From DSYU01 sp963827605 (lineage in GTDB: Bacteria; Chloroflexota; Anaerolineae; Anaerolineales; Anaerolineaceae), in NCBI GenBank assembly GCA_963827605.1, contig CAWHBK010000002.1, positions 1,364,001 to 1,428,000 of the forward strand: 64,000 nucleotides of DNA. The letters run 5' to 3'. The translations under genes and the position numbers were made by a program. Position 1 is the stretch's first letter, and each line of letters begins with the position of its first letter. Positions 30,399-41,300 of this stretch are shown here, in pieces. The notes beneath the pieces were generated by a model. The model was not told the origin of the DNA and did not search any database. It saw nothing but the letters and a program-made list of their open reading frames with translations.

Positions 30399-31332
30399 TT
30401 AATTCCTTTTGCCGGTCAGGCGGACACGCGGGTCAATGACCGTATATAGGATATCGGTAATGATATAGGTAACCCCCCAAAGCACAGCTGCCAGCAGCAT
30501 GGTTGCCATGATCATCGGATAGTCACGGTTGAAGGTACTGGTGACGAAGTAGCGGCCCAGCCCAGGAATGCGGAAAGTGGCTTCGATAAAAATGGACCCG
30601 GTGGCGATATCGGGGATTTTCGGTCCCAGTACGGTGATCATGGGGATCAGGGCATTTTTTAACACGTGCTCGAAAGATAATGGCATTCCGACCCAGGCCC
30701 TTTGCCCGCGCGGTGCGCACGTAATCGGCGCGCAGCGCTTCCAGCGTGTTTACCCGGGTGTAGCGAGCCACCATGGCTGTCGGCCCCAGGGAATAGACAA
30801 TGGTCGGCATGATGTATTGGGCTGGCGCTCCCCAACCGCCGGTGGGCAGCCAGTGCAGCGTAACCGAAAAAATCAGGATCATCCAGATCGCTACCACAAA
30901 ATTCGGCACGGCGAATCCAAGGGTCGCCAGCATGGTCACCAACTGGTCGATCCAGGAATTCTGGTAGATGGCCGCCACAATGCCCAGGAGCAAACCCAGG
31001 CTGTAAGAAAGCAGGATGACCACGCCCGCCAGCTGCAGCGTGGGCGGCCAGACGCGCGCAATCAGCCCGGTGACAGTTTCTGTAGGGCTTTGGAATGGGA
31101 TCCCAAAATCGAAATGCACGGCATTCCACATATACCGCACGTACTGTTCCCATATTGGCTTATCCAGGCCGTACTTGCGCAGGATATTGGCTTTAGCTGC
31201 TGCCGGAAGCGGCTGCTTGGTTTCGTCAAACGGTCCGCCAGGGACGGCATGCATCAGCGAAAACGTGATAATTGACACGAAAAAAAACGTGATCAGCAGC
31301 CCGCCAATGCGACCTATGATATATCGGCCCAT
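30399..31332 (-). CDS. oppB: Peptide ABC transporter permease, frameshifted
   Basis: First gene of the operon. MGRYIIGRIGGLLITFFFVSIITFSLMHAVPGGPF is the typical OppB start; the loop LEALRADYVRTARAKGLG precedes the coupling helix. One frame change near 30690, then LKNALIPMITVLGPKIPDIATGSIFIE and GLGRYFVTSTFNRDYPMIM. About 311 residues. The start has GAGG a few nt upstream. Confidence 0.9.
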
Positions 31333-31780
31333 TTTTCCTCGGTTCTACTTTCCAGAAAAAGGAAAGGCAGGAACAGGATCTGACTGACTTAATATAAATT
31401 GCGAAAAGATAATTACCAGGTAAAAAAGAGTGGGCCGTGGTCTCGATGCGATGTTACGGGACGTCTTTTACAAAATCGATTGTCGACATTGATTTCCTAC
31501 ATCACACGATGGTGCTTACACGACCTTATCGGCTGCCTTAAGGGTTGATAAATCAAAAAAAGGATGAAGATTTTGCAGGTTGTGAGCCACATGCAAAACC
31601 CAGAAACTATGATAAAAATTATAAAGGGGGTCTATTTATTTGTCAAATTGGGTGCATAAGGCATGCCGGAAGCGTTGATATGGGTGATTCGGTCTTCGCA
31701 GATAACCCGGAAATCAGCCGGTGATGTAACAGCATGTCTCTGTATCAATGGTACACTTTGGTTAACATACGGGAGGATCT
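31333..31780. other. Intergenic region between divergent oppB and the PPC-domain gene
   Basis: 450 bp, AT-richer than its surroundings. It should contain the opp promoter, but I see no pair of boxes good enough to name. GGGAGGATCT just before the ATG at 31781 is the ribosome binding site of the next gene. Confidence 0.5.
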
Positions 31781-32227
31781 ATGCGTTTTTTTGAAAGCAA
31801 GGAAACTGGGATCGTCTTCACCGTTCTTGAGCCAGGCGATCTGGTTCTCGAAAGCATCAGCGAAGTAGCGCGCCAGGCCAATATTCATACCGGCGTGCTC
31901 ATGACGGGCATTGGCAGCCTGAGCAAGGCGCGCATCCATACCGTGCTGACGAACATTAACCCGGTGGAGGAGCTGTATCTGGATATTGACGGGCCATTGG
32001 AAGTGAGCAACTTCAACGGATTGATTGCCAACTACGAGCCGCATATTCACATCACCATGGTCGACCCGTACATGAAAATCTACGCCGGTCATCTGGAACC
32101 CGGCTGCGCGATTCTGACCCTGGCAGAGTTTTCCATCTTGCGCATCTCCGATCTACGCCTGCACCGTCATACGATCCCGGAACGCTCGCCCTACCCGTAT
32201 CGCATGCTCGATCAGATGATTGAATAA
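31781..32227 (+). CDS. PPC-domain (DUF296) protein
   Basis: 148 residues, a complete PPC/DUF296 fold: RFFESKETGIVFTVLEPGDLVLESI, GVLMTGIGSLSKARI, PHIHITMVDPYMKIYAGHLEPGCAILTLAEFSIL. The paired histidines and the GHL motif are those of the bacterial trimeric proteins related to plant AHL DNA-binding proteins; many bacterial members have no known role. A strong GGGAGG precedes the ATG. No operon partner. Confidence 0.85.
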   Translation: MRFFESKETGIVFTVLEPGDLVLESISEVARQANIHTGVLMTGIGSLSKARIHTVLTNINPVEELYLDIDGPLEVSNFNGLIANYEPHIHITMVDPYMKIYAGHLEPGCAILTLAEFSILRISDLRLHRHTIPERSPYPYRMLDQMIE

Positions 32228-32394
32228 ATTCAGCCTGATCTTCTCAACCACGGTCGGTTCGCTAATGGATGCGCAAAACCTGTGCAAAGATTTCACCGCT
32301 GTTCTCCAGGAGGTCGGGCTGCCAGGCTGGTGGATGAGCTGGTTGCGCCGCTCCGCGTAGAATTCCCTACAGCGACACCGACCCCCGCAGTAGG

Positions 32395-32497
32395 GCAGGA
32401 TGGTCAAAAGCGAGATCTGCACCAACGGAAAGGGCCTGCTGATGAAGCAGGCCCTAATACCAGTACATGTGGGGGGAACGGCGTGTCCCTCACCGTC
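32395..32497. repeat. Structured repeat element, copy 2
   Basis: Matches 23595-23700: AAAAGC, GGAAAGG, a perfect hairpin GGGCCTGCT/AGCAGGCCC, AATACCAGTACATG, then GGGGGGAACGGCG and TGTCCCTCACCGT. It lies 9 nt beyond the 3' end of tRNA-Lys, so on the minus strand it would be the tRNA trailer. 32228-32394 shows no gene I can support. Confidence 0.5.
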
Positions 32498-32505
32498 ATA
32501 TGTAG

Positions 32506-32578
<73 letters not shown>

Positions 32579-32836
32579 ATGCGTCTTTTGCATCCATTTA
32601 CCCCACTTGTTGTGTGTTTTTGTTTGTTTTCACACAATCGATTGGGGTTATTCATCCACTGTCTCCAGTGCTTCCATTTGGGATTAATGCGTAAGCATCA
32701 CAATTGCATTAATCGTTTTTGGAGTTGGTTAAGGTTCGGATGCCGTTCAGGCGGATGGATTTTACCCCAGGAGCACGAATCTAGCAAGGTTTAAAAAATT
32801 TCCGCCGGAAAACCGCCTGCTTTCACCAGCGGCAGT

Positions 32837-33608
32837 TCACAGATCCATGAGTTTATTCAGCTTCTCCGCCGCTTCTTCCTGCAGCGAAGGGATGACGTGC
32901 GAGTAGGTATCCAGCGTCAGGCTGATCTGCGAATGTCCCAGCCGCTCCTGCACCACCTTGGGATGCACCCCCGCGGCCAGCAGCGGGGTGGCATGGGTAT
33001 GCCGGGAAAAATCATGGAAGCGGATGACCGGTAGGTTCGCCTGTTCCAGTACGGTCTGGTAGTGGTGGATCAGGTTGCGCGGCGAGGCGATGTTGCGGTT
33101 GACCAGGCCCCATTTCAAGGCGTGGCTCAGGGATTTATGCAGCACGGAGTGGATGAACTGCACGGTGTGAAAGGCCAGAGTTCAGCTTCTCCGAATAGAG
33201 GCGCTGCAGCTGGTCGGGGCGCAGCGCCGACAGGCGGGTGGATCCCAGCTCCGGTTTGATATGCAGGCGGATCAGGTACTCGTAGGCTTCGAGGGTCTTG
33301 GGGCGCAGGGTATGGGCAGCAACATCTTTCAGATACCGGTCCAGGAACTCAGCCACGGTGACCTTATCCGCTTCCACCCAGTCGCCATCGTGGAGCGCCT
33401 CGCGTTGGCGGAGCAGCCAGTCCCGCACCTCTTTTTGGGTTTTGCCGTACTTGGGTCTCCGCTTGCCGTTGGGCAGGGTGATCTGCGCGACCCACAACCC
33501 GTCCGCACGCTGGTACATCGTTCCTTCGCCTTTACTCCGTCCAGCTTCCAAACCCTGGAAGAGGTGCTCCAAGGCGAGGATTTCGTATCCGCGTGCGATG
33601 AATTTCAT
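32837..33608 (-). pseudogene. Tyrosine recombinase (integrase) with deleted catalytic core
   Basis: The N-terminal part has the AP2-like domain (MYQRADGLWVAQITLPNGKRRPKYGKTQKEVRDWLLRQ) and the SAM-like core-binding domain (VTVAEFLDRYLKDVAAHTLRPKTLEAYEYLIRLHI). After a frame change near 33170 comes LHKSLSHALKWGLVNRNIA, which then runs straight into SPRNLIHHYQTVLEQANLP. The roughly 120-130 residues that carry the first catalytic arginine and lysine are missing. The HxxR box is also altered (HDFSRHTH instead of HDLRHTH), while the tyrosine segment LTLDTYSHV remains. It cannot be active. Start uncertain (33608 or 33728). A leftover of a mobile element near tRNA-Lys; 32579-32836 beside it holds no gene. 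Confidence 0.85.
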
Positions 33609-33773
33609 GCTCGGATCAGTCAGAAGCGGGGTTTCTGCATATCCATAAACTCGATAATCGTGATTGCGGAAGAATTCGCTGCATCCGGCGGTGATTGAAC
33701 TGTTCCAGGGGTTGCTTTCCCTGTCCAATGGGTTTATAACCGGACTCGATCTTTGATTTACGAGGAGGTTCCC

Positions 33774-35486
33774 ATGAGCGATTTAAACCAGTCCCTGCGT
33801 AACTTTATCCAGGAGTCGCTTGCTTTGTGGAAGGTGCCCGGCCTTGCCGTTGGCGTGGTCCGGGGAAAAGAGACCCTGCTGTGCGAAGGCTTTGGCCTGC
33901 GCGACCGGGAAGGTTCGCTTCCCGTCACACCCAACACGCTCTTTGCCATTGGCTCGTCGACGAAAGCCTTTACCACCTTCGACCTGGGCCTGCTGGTGGA
34001 CGAGGGCAAGCTGGATTGGGATAAGCCCATCCGCGATTTCCTGCCTGCCTTCCAGCTGCACGACCCGGTGGCCAGCGAGCGTCTGACCCCACGCGACATG
34101 GTATCCCACCGGGTGGGCCTGCCCCGCCACGACCTGCTGTGGTACAACTCGCCGCTCTCCCGCCAGGAGATCTTTGGACGCCTGCGCTACCTGGAGCCCA
34201 ACAAGGATATCCGCCAGGCCTTCCAGTACAACAACCTGATGTTCATGTCCGCCGGCGTGCTGATCGAGCATCTCTCCGGCCTGCCCTGGGAGGACTTCAC
34301 CCGCCAGCGCATCTTCGCGCCGCTGGGCATGGCGCGCAGCAACTTCTCCGTCACCACCTCGCAGCAGTCGGATGACTTTGCCCTTCCCTACCAGGAGAAG
34401 AAGGACCAGGTGGAACGCATGCCCTTCCGCGTAGTCGATTCGGTTGGCCCGGCCGGGTCGATCAATTCCTGCGTGGCCGACCTGGTCCCCTGGCTGCAGG
34501 TGCATCTCAATCAAGGCCAGTGGGAGGATCGTCCGGTGATCTCTCCCGGCAACCTGGAGCAGATGCACTCGCCGCAGATGGTCATCCCCGGCACACCCAA
34601 GTGGAAAGAGCTGCTCCCTGCCTCATACGGGTTAGGCTGGTTCATCGAGCCCTACCGCGGCTACCAGATGGTTCAACACGGCGGGAACATCGACGGCTTC
34701 ACCGCATTGGTGGCGATGGTACCCTCCGAAAACATCGGTGTGGTTGCGCTGGCGAACCTGAACGGCACCATGCTGCCCACCACCGTGGTCTACCGCGTTT
34801 TGGATCTCCTCCTGGGCCTGGAACCGGTGGATTGGAACGACCGCTTTCACAAGGAATACCTGGAGATCAAAGCGGGCCAGGAAAAAGGCAAGGAAACATC
34901 CGTCGCGGAGCGCAGGGAAGGCCACCCGCCTGCCCACGCGCTGGAGGAGTATGCTGGCGATTACCAGCACCCCGGCTATGGCACAATGGCCATCTCCGTG
35001 CAGGAGGGCAAGCTGCAGGCGCGTTTCAACGAGATCGAGTTCCGCGTGGAGCCATACCACTACGAAATATTCGAGTTCCACTACGACCTGCTGGATCTTC
35101 ATATCAAGGGCGCTTTCACCACCGACGAGAAAGGCAACGTCAGCCGGCTGGCCCTGCCGCTGGAACCCAGCGTCAAGGAAATACTCTTCGAGCGCGTCGC
35201 CGACCCGCGCCTGCGCGACCAGGCCTTCCTGGAGCGGCTGGCAGGCACGTACGAGCTGATGGGCATGCCGCTGAGCATATCCTTAAAGGGGGATGATACC
35301 CTGGTGGGCACCTTGCCCGGCCAGCCGGCCATCGAGCTGGTCCCCTACCGGGGCACGACCTTCAGCCTCAAGGGCCTGACCGGCGCCAGCCTGACCTTCC
35401 GCGTGGCTGAAATTGGCCCGGCCGAGTCCGTGGTACTCAATCAGCCCGGCGTGGTGCTGGAGGCAAAGCGCAAAGATGGCGGATAA
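33774..35486 (+). CDS. Serine hydrolase of the beta-lactamase/DD-peptidase family
   Basis: 570 residues. The N-terminal class-C-like domain (about 1-350) has the nucleophile box SSTK (S61, K64), the YNN motif (Y152, N154) and QHGGNIDG in place of KTG. The C-terminal half (about 390-570) is a DUF3471-type lipocalin-like domain repeated once (EYAGDYQHPGYGTMAI... and LAGTYELMGMPLSI...). GAGGAGG precedes ATG 33774. There is no signal peptide, so it may act in the cytoplasm, as several esterase or peptidase relatives do. Substrate unknown. Confidence 0.88.
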   Translation: MSDLNQSLRNFIQESLALWKVPGLAVGVVRGKETLLCEGFGLRDREGSLPVTPNTLFAIGSSTKAFTTFDLGLLVDEGKLDWDKPIRDFLPAFQLHDPVASERLTPRDMVSHRVGLPRHDLLWYNSPLSRQEIFGRLRYLEPNKDIRQAFQYNNLMFMSAGVLIEHLSGLPWEDFTRQRIFAPLGMARSNFSVTTSQQSDDFALPYQEKKDQVERMPFRVVDSVGPAGSINSCVADLVPWLQVHLNQGQWEDRPVISPGNLEQMHSPQMVIPGTPKWKELLPASYGLGWFIEPYRGYQMVQHGGNIDGFTALVAMVPSENIGVVALANLNGTMLPTTVVYRVLDLLLGLEPVDWNDRFHKEYLEIKAGQEKGKETSVAERREGHPPAHALEEYAGDYQHPGYGTMAISVQEGKLQARFNEIEFRVEPYHYEIFEFHYDLLDLHIKGAFTTDEKGNVSRLALPLEPSVKEILFERVADPRLRDQAFLERLAGTYELMGMPLSISLKGDDTLVGTLPGQPAIELVPYRGTTFSLKGLTGASLTFRVAEIGPAESVVLNQPGVVLEAKRKDGG

Positions 35487-35801
35487 GGAGGACTAGTCTG
35501 CAGCGAAATATGCCGGTCGTTTCCTGGTGAACCAGCGCTATCGCTGCTGCCCGCTCCCTACAGGGGAAATTGGAATAGCTGCCCGGGACCGTTATGGTGT
35601 TTTCTCGATCCTGCAGCAAATCGAGATAAATTTCACAATTATGCCTGCATAAAATGGAAATTGACCATTTCACGGAGCGCTCACAGTCGTGGAAACGCGG
35701 GCAGCATGCCGCAACCGCCAAAAATCCAGTAGACTTAATGGTGCAGGGACCCTGTTTGAGGATTTCGACAAACACGAGAGAACAAGGAGACAGTCACCAT
35801 C
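35487..35801. other. Intergenic region before the aldo/keto reductase gene
   Basis: 315 bp without a gene. GGAGGACT follows the hydrolase stop directly but no start codon uses it. AACAAGGAGACAG lies before the ATG at 35802 as ribosome binding site. No convincing promoter or terminator seen. Confidence 0.5.
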
Positions 35802-36836
35802 ATGGAATATCGGCTCTTGGGAAAATCTGGCTTGAAAGTCCCCGTTTTGACCCTGGGCACGGCCACCTTTGGCGGCAAGAACGACTTCTTCAACGCCTTC
35901 AATACCACCGATGTGGCCGCGGCCACCCGCCTGGTGGATATCTGCCTGGAAGCGGGCCTCACCATGTTTGACTCGGCCGATGGCTACAACGGCGGGCAGG
36001 CCGAGCAGATCCTGGGCGAGGCGATCAAGGGCCGGCGCGACCAGGTGCTGATCTCCACCAAGGCCACCTTCCGCAGCGGGCCTGGCCCCAATGATGTGGG
36101 TTCCTCGCGCTTCCACCTGATCCGCGCGGTCGAGGGCAGCCTGCGCCGCCTGCAGACCGATTATATCGATCTGTTCCAGCTGCACGGCTTTGATGCCCAG
36201 ACCCCGGTGGAAGAGACCCTGCGCACGCTGGACGACCTGGTCCAGGCCGGCAAGATCCGCTACACGGGCTGCTCGAACTTCTCCGGCTGGCACCTGATGA
36301 AATCGCTGGCGGTATCCGAACAGTACGGCTGGACCCGCTATGTGGCGCACCAGGCCTATTACTCGCTGGTCGGGCGCGAGTATGAGTGGGAGCTGATGCC
36401 GCTGGCGGTGGACCAGAAGGTGGGCTGCGTGGTCTGGAGCCCGCTGGGCTGGGGCCGCCTGACCGGGCAAGATCCGCCGCGGCCAGCCCCTGCCCGAAGA
36501 CAGCCGCCTGCGCAGCAAAAAGGCCTTCGAAGGCGGGCCGCAGGTGCCCGAGGAGCGGCTCTACCGGGTGGTGGATGCGCTGGAAACGGTTGCCCAGGAG
36601 ACCGGCAAGACCATCCCGCAGATTGCGCTCAACTGGCTGCTGGGCCGCCCGACCGTTGCCAGCTGTGATCATCGGCGCGCGCAACGAAGACCCAACTGCG
36701 CGAGAACCTCGGCGCCACCGGCTGGCAGCTGACCCCCGAGCAGGTGGCCCTGCTCGATGAAGCCAGCCAGGAGCCCAAGATCTATCCCTACTGGCACCAG
36801 GATGGCTTTGAGCGCAATCCCTTCCCGGCCGGCTGA
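35802..36836 (+). CDS. Aldo/keto reductase, frameshifted
   Basis: NAD(P)H-dependent carbonyl reductase of the YajO/Tas type, about 343 residues after correction. MEYRLLGKSGLKVPVLTLGTATFGG opens the barrel. Catalytic residues appear in MFDSADGYNGG (Asp, Tyr), LISTKATF (Lys) and DLFQLHGFD (His). Frame changes occur near 36468 (extra base in GGGCAAGATCCGC) and near 36664, after which PEQVALLDEASQEPKIYPYWHQ follows, so the stop is TGA 36834-36836. Substrate unknown. Confidence 0.88.
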
Positions 36837-37003
36837 CGGCACTTGCGGATGTGATAGCCGGGTTTATGCCCAATTCCAAAGGTGTATCTTTATATTCCCT
36901 CAGGGATATCCATTGATGATCTCGTGATTAAGGCGCTTCCCTGAACAGAATCCTGCTTCCGTATGGGAGGCCGTTGTGCCAGGATATGGGCAATTTCATT
37001 GCC

Positions 37004-38146
37004 CTACAAAGAGTTTTTGAGATCCTCAATGTTCTCGAACACGCATAAAGGGATCGAATGTGCTTGCAGCCAATCCCGCACCTGCTGGTCGAGCAGCCTG
37101 GCCTGCTCCGCAAGGAAGGCGAAGTCGCCCGCCGGCGCCCGCAGGAGATCGGGAAAGCCCAGCTGCCGGTAGGGAGCAGCAACCTCGCTGTAGAGATTGA
37201 AGGGTTGCGATCCGGGATGCTCAAGATCGCTGAGCAGAAAACTGAGCTCGGACTGGATGGCCCACGCGGCAGCGCTGGCCGCCACCGGCTGCTGCCGTTC
37301 ACAGGCTTTGAGCACTTTGCGGATCCCGTCCTTGATTTCGGGGTAGCTGCTCTCAAATACCTCCCCGATCGCTGCCTGGGCCGGCAGGGTCTGCTGCAGA
37401 TCGCGCAGGATCTGGCGGGTGCCCAGCACCAGCCGCTCGGCGCTGCTGGCAATTTGGGCAGGGTCTGCGGAGGTGCTGATGGTCACAATCGCAGCTTCCA
37501 GGCCTTCCGGCTGCACGTGCAGCCGGGAAAGCTGCTCGAGCATGCCGTTCCACCCGCGGTCAAAGAACACCTGGTTGGCCAGCGCCAGGCATTCTATGAT
37601 GGATAAGATCACCTGCCAGCCTGCATAGCGGATGTCGGCGATATCATCAGCGGCGACGGCCAGGCGCAGGTTGCCCAGGTGCGCCAGCGCTTTCGGGAAT
37701 GCTTCCAGCGCGCGCTGGATCATCTGCGGGCGGGCCGGCGGCGACTGCAGTTCCAGCACCTTTTGCTGGATCGCCGCGAACCGGGCAGCCTGCGCTTCGC
37801 CCCGCGCATGGAGGATCTTAGCGTGGTGGACCAGGGCGGGAGCGAACGACCAGCCGCGCACCTGGCCCGTGGCAAAGCCTTCCAGCGTATCCCAACCGAT
37901 GGCCCAGAAATCAAACAGGATGCCGTTGACCAGAATGGTGTGTCCGACCGGCGGATTCTTTCCATCGGCGGGGATGTAGAAAAAATCCAGGTCGGAGGCG
38001 GCCGTGGCGCGCCCCTGCGCGTAGGAGCCGTAATAGGCGATGATGTCGATCTCCGCCGGATAGGTCTCGAGCGCGCGATCGATCAGGAGCTGGGCAGTGG
38101 TGAAGACATCCGGTTCATGGGTGATATTTGCGATTAGATTGTTCAT
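37004..38146 (-). CDS. Nucleotidyltransferase-domain protein
   Basis: 380 residues. The N-terminal polymerase-beta-like domain has IIAYYGSYAQGRATAASDLDFFYI, i.e. the GS motif (G40, S41) and the metal-binding DxD (D52, D54), as in aminoglycoside (kanamycin-type) nucleotidyltransferases. The long helical C-terminal part (about 130-380) resembles the HEPN-like substrate domain of such proteins. Drug resistance is possible but not shown. Monocistronic as far as I see. Confidence 0.78.
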   Translation of the reverse strand: MNNLIANITHEPDVFTTAQLLIDRALETYPAEIDIIAYYGSYAQGRATAASDLDFFYIPADGKNPPVGHTILVNGILFDFWAIGWDTLEGFATGQVRGWSFAPALVHHAKILHARGEAQAARFAAIQQKVLELQSPPARPQMIQRALEAFPKALAHLGNLRLAVAADDIADIRYAGWQVILSIIECLALANQVFFDRGWNGMLEQLSRLHVQPEGLEAAIVTISTSADPAQIASSAERLVLGTRQILRDLQQTLPAQAAIGEVFESSYPEIKDGIRKVLKACERQQPVAASAAAWAIQSELSFLLSDLEHPGSQPFNLYSEVAAPYRQLGFPDLLRAPAGDFAFLAEQARLLDQQVRDWLQAHSIPLCVFENIEDLKNSL

Positions 38147-38397
38147 GGATCTCTCGTTTGTTCAACCGTGTGGGAAATTGCCAAAGAGATTGTACCAGGG
38201 AAACGGTGACGATCTCTGCCTCGTTTGTGCGGCGGCTTCTCAGCCAATGTATGCTCCAATGAGCGAAGATTGGCCTACGGATAACTTTGCGTTACCGGAC
38301 GGGGGCTTCTCCAGGCCAGTTTGTTTGGACCATACGAGGAAACCTTACCTGTTATTCGCTACTCACTGTGCGTTTGAGGTAACAACCAGTGACATTT

Positions 38398-41300
38398 TTA
38401 TCTCATGATCAACATCAGGAAGATCCCCCATTCAGTAGTAACCTCCTGCGTTTGTGAACTGGCGGTCGTGTCATCGGCATCGGTGGCATGGAGGCGATAG
38501 TAGTAGGTGGTGTGCGGACCCAGGCCGGTAATGATCAGGGAGGTCACGTTGCCTACATCAAGGTTCTCAAAGCCAGTGACGAAATGGGTGAAGCCGGCAT
38601 CGGTGGACACATCGATGTGGTAGGTAAGTGCGCCTGGACAGGCGGACCAGTTGGCAGTGAAGCGATTGAAGCGGATGGCAGTGGCAGTCTGTACTGCGGG
38701 AGGGATATACGTGGCAGTGTAATCCTGATCCGCCTGGTTCGCAGCCAGGTCGGAATAGGGGAGGCTGGCAGGGGCGAACGTGTAGCCTGGTTTGGATGGG
38801 GTAACCGTACCAGACCAGCCCTCGGTTAAGGTGAATAAGTAATCCCCACCGCTATCGGCCGTAACCGTTTTTAGTATTCCATCCATGTAACTGAGGGTAA
38901 CTCCGCTGGTCCCGGCGTTTCCGGATATGGTATAACTCGCGAGCGTAGTGGTGAAGGTCAGATCCGTGCCGTAGGTGGTGCCGCCCGTATTGACCGCAAC
39001 CACGCGGTAGTGATAAGTCGTATTCGAGGATAGACCGCTGATGGCCGCACTGACTGCCGTGCTGCTTGCTCCGCTGACGGGGCTCTGTGCGGCGGTGACC
39101 GAACTGCCGTAGCTGTTCGTCAAACCGTATGCAAAGGTGACCGTAGTGCTGGTATTGTTGGCGTTCACCATCCCGTTAAGGGTAGCCCCGGTGATGGTGA
39201 TAGCGCTGGCAGCATTGGTAGTCGCGGTTGGCGCAGCCGCCAGCGTTGTGAAAGTCTTATCCGAACCGTTGGTGGTGCCACCGATATTTATGGCAACCAC
39301 GCGGTAGTGGTAGGTGGTGTTGGGGACCAGCCCTGAGAGAGTTGCGCTAACCGGGGTGGTGCTGGTTCCGGTAACCGGGCTTTGATCGGCGATTGCCGAG
39401 CTGCCGTAGCTATCCGTCAAACCGTAATCGAAGGTGACGGTGGTGCTGGCATTATTGGCGTTGACGGTGGCATTGAGCACAACGCCAGTTGTGGTCGGCG
39501 CGGCAGCCCCTTCGCCGCCTGTGGCGGGGGGTGCAGCGGCGGTGGTGAAGGTGTGGTCCGTTCCATAGGTGGTGCCGCCGGTGCTAGCTGCAACCACCCG
39601 GAAGTGGTAGGTAGCGTTGGGAATCAGGCCAGAGATGGCTGCGCTGACCAGCATATTACTCGTTCCGATTACCGGGCTCTGTGTGGCCGTTACCGATGTG
39701 CCATAACTGGCGGTCGAGCCATATTCGAAGGTGACGGTCGTGCTGGCATTATTGGCATTGACCGTCCCATTCAAGGTGGCGTTCGTGGTCGTCACCGAGC
39801 TGGCGGTGTCAGTGGTCGCAGAAGGAGCGACAGGTAAGGTTGTGAAGGTCAAATCGTCACCAAGGGTAGTACCGCTGGTGTTGACTGCGACCACGCGGAA
39901 ATGGTAGGTGGTATTAGGAGCCAGGCCGGAGATGGCTGCGTTCACAGTGGTGCTGCCTGAACCACTCACCGGACTCTGGACGGCGGCGATCGATGTGCCA
40001 TAGCTGGTGGTCGTGCCGTATTGGAAGGTAACGGTGGCGCTCGCACCATTGGCACGCACCGTCCCATTGAGGGTAGCGCCAGTAACAGTGCGCGAGGTAG
40101 CAGCGTTGGTCGTCGCGGTTGGCGGAGCTGCCGAAGTGGTAAACGTCTGGTCAAGGCCAGTAGCGTTTCCAGAATTGTTTCCGGCGAGGACGCGGTAGTG
40201 GTAGGTTTGACCAGGGGCCAGCCCGGTAATGACGGCGCTGACCGAAGCACTGGTTTCGCCAAACAGCGGAGATTGAGCGGCAGTTGCGGTGGAACCGTAT
40301 GCGGTGGTCAGGCCATATTCAAAGGTGACCGTGGAGTTGCCCAGGCGCGGGTTGACCGTGCCGTTCAAGGTAGCGCCAGAGCTGCTGACGTTGGTGGCGG
40401 CGTTGGTGGTGGCGGTGGGGGTCTGCGAGATGGTGAAGAAGACGACTTTATTCTCGAAGGGCAAGCCAACCAGCAGTTGGTGGTGGAGCGAGTTGTAGTC
40501 ATAGGAAATGAATGAGGTATAGTACAGCCAATCCGTGTCGTAATAGCCAGCGACAGAGCCGGTGACACTGTTGGCAGAAGTTACCGGCCCCGAGCAGCCG
40601 GCGGACTGGGCGCAGAGGGTAACGGCGCCCGCACCGGGCAGCGTTCCGTTTTGCCATCCGTCTGTGAGGGAGATGTACAGGCCATCGCCAACATCCTGGT
40701 TCACGCCACCGAGATAATCATCCGTATGGCTGCCAACCAGGCTGTTCGAAGAGCTGATCGTTGTACCGGTACAGCCAGTGGACGGGCACCAGGTGAGCAC
40801 ACCGGCATTGGTAGCGGTACCATTGGGCCAATCGTAGCTGTAGACCATGTAGGATCCGTTGGAGAGGAGGACTGGATAGCCAATAAAGCTGGCGGGCCGC
40901 TCGCTGACCAGGCTGTTGCTTAGCTCCACGGTGGTCCCCTGGCACGCGCTGGAACTGGAGCAGAAGGTCACCGCGCCGGAATTGGCAGCACCGCCCGGGT
41001 TGTCCCAATAGAGGCTGGAAACGAGGATCGCCCCGTTGGGAAGCTGGAGACCGCCCCCAGCGCCGACCTGGTCGCCGGTTTTTGAACCGGTCAGGCTGTT
41101 TGCCAGGGTGATACTGCCGGTGCAGCCGGTAGCAGGGCAAAACGTTGCTGCGCCTTTCTGCGTATTTTCGCCAATGGGAGACCACAGCGGGCTGAAGACC
41201 ATATACGCGCCGCCGGAAAGAACCAGGGTTCCGCCCTGACCAACGTAGTCGCCAGCTTTGCCACCCACCAGACTGTTGCTGCTGGAGACAACCCTGCCCA

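Noticed and set aside
33783..35102. Long minus-strand readings under the serine hydrolase
   Set aside because: Antisense to a gene with clear catalytic motifs; no ribosome binding site.
35670..36879. Two minus-strand readings of over 280 codons opposite the aldo/keto reductase
   Set aside because: Shadows of a well recognised reductase gene in GC-rich sequence.
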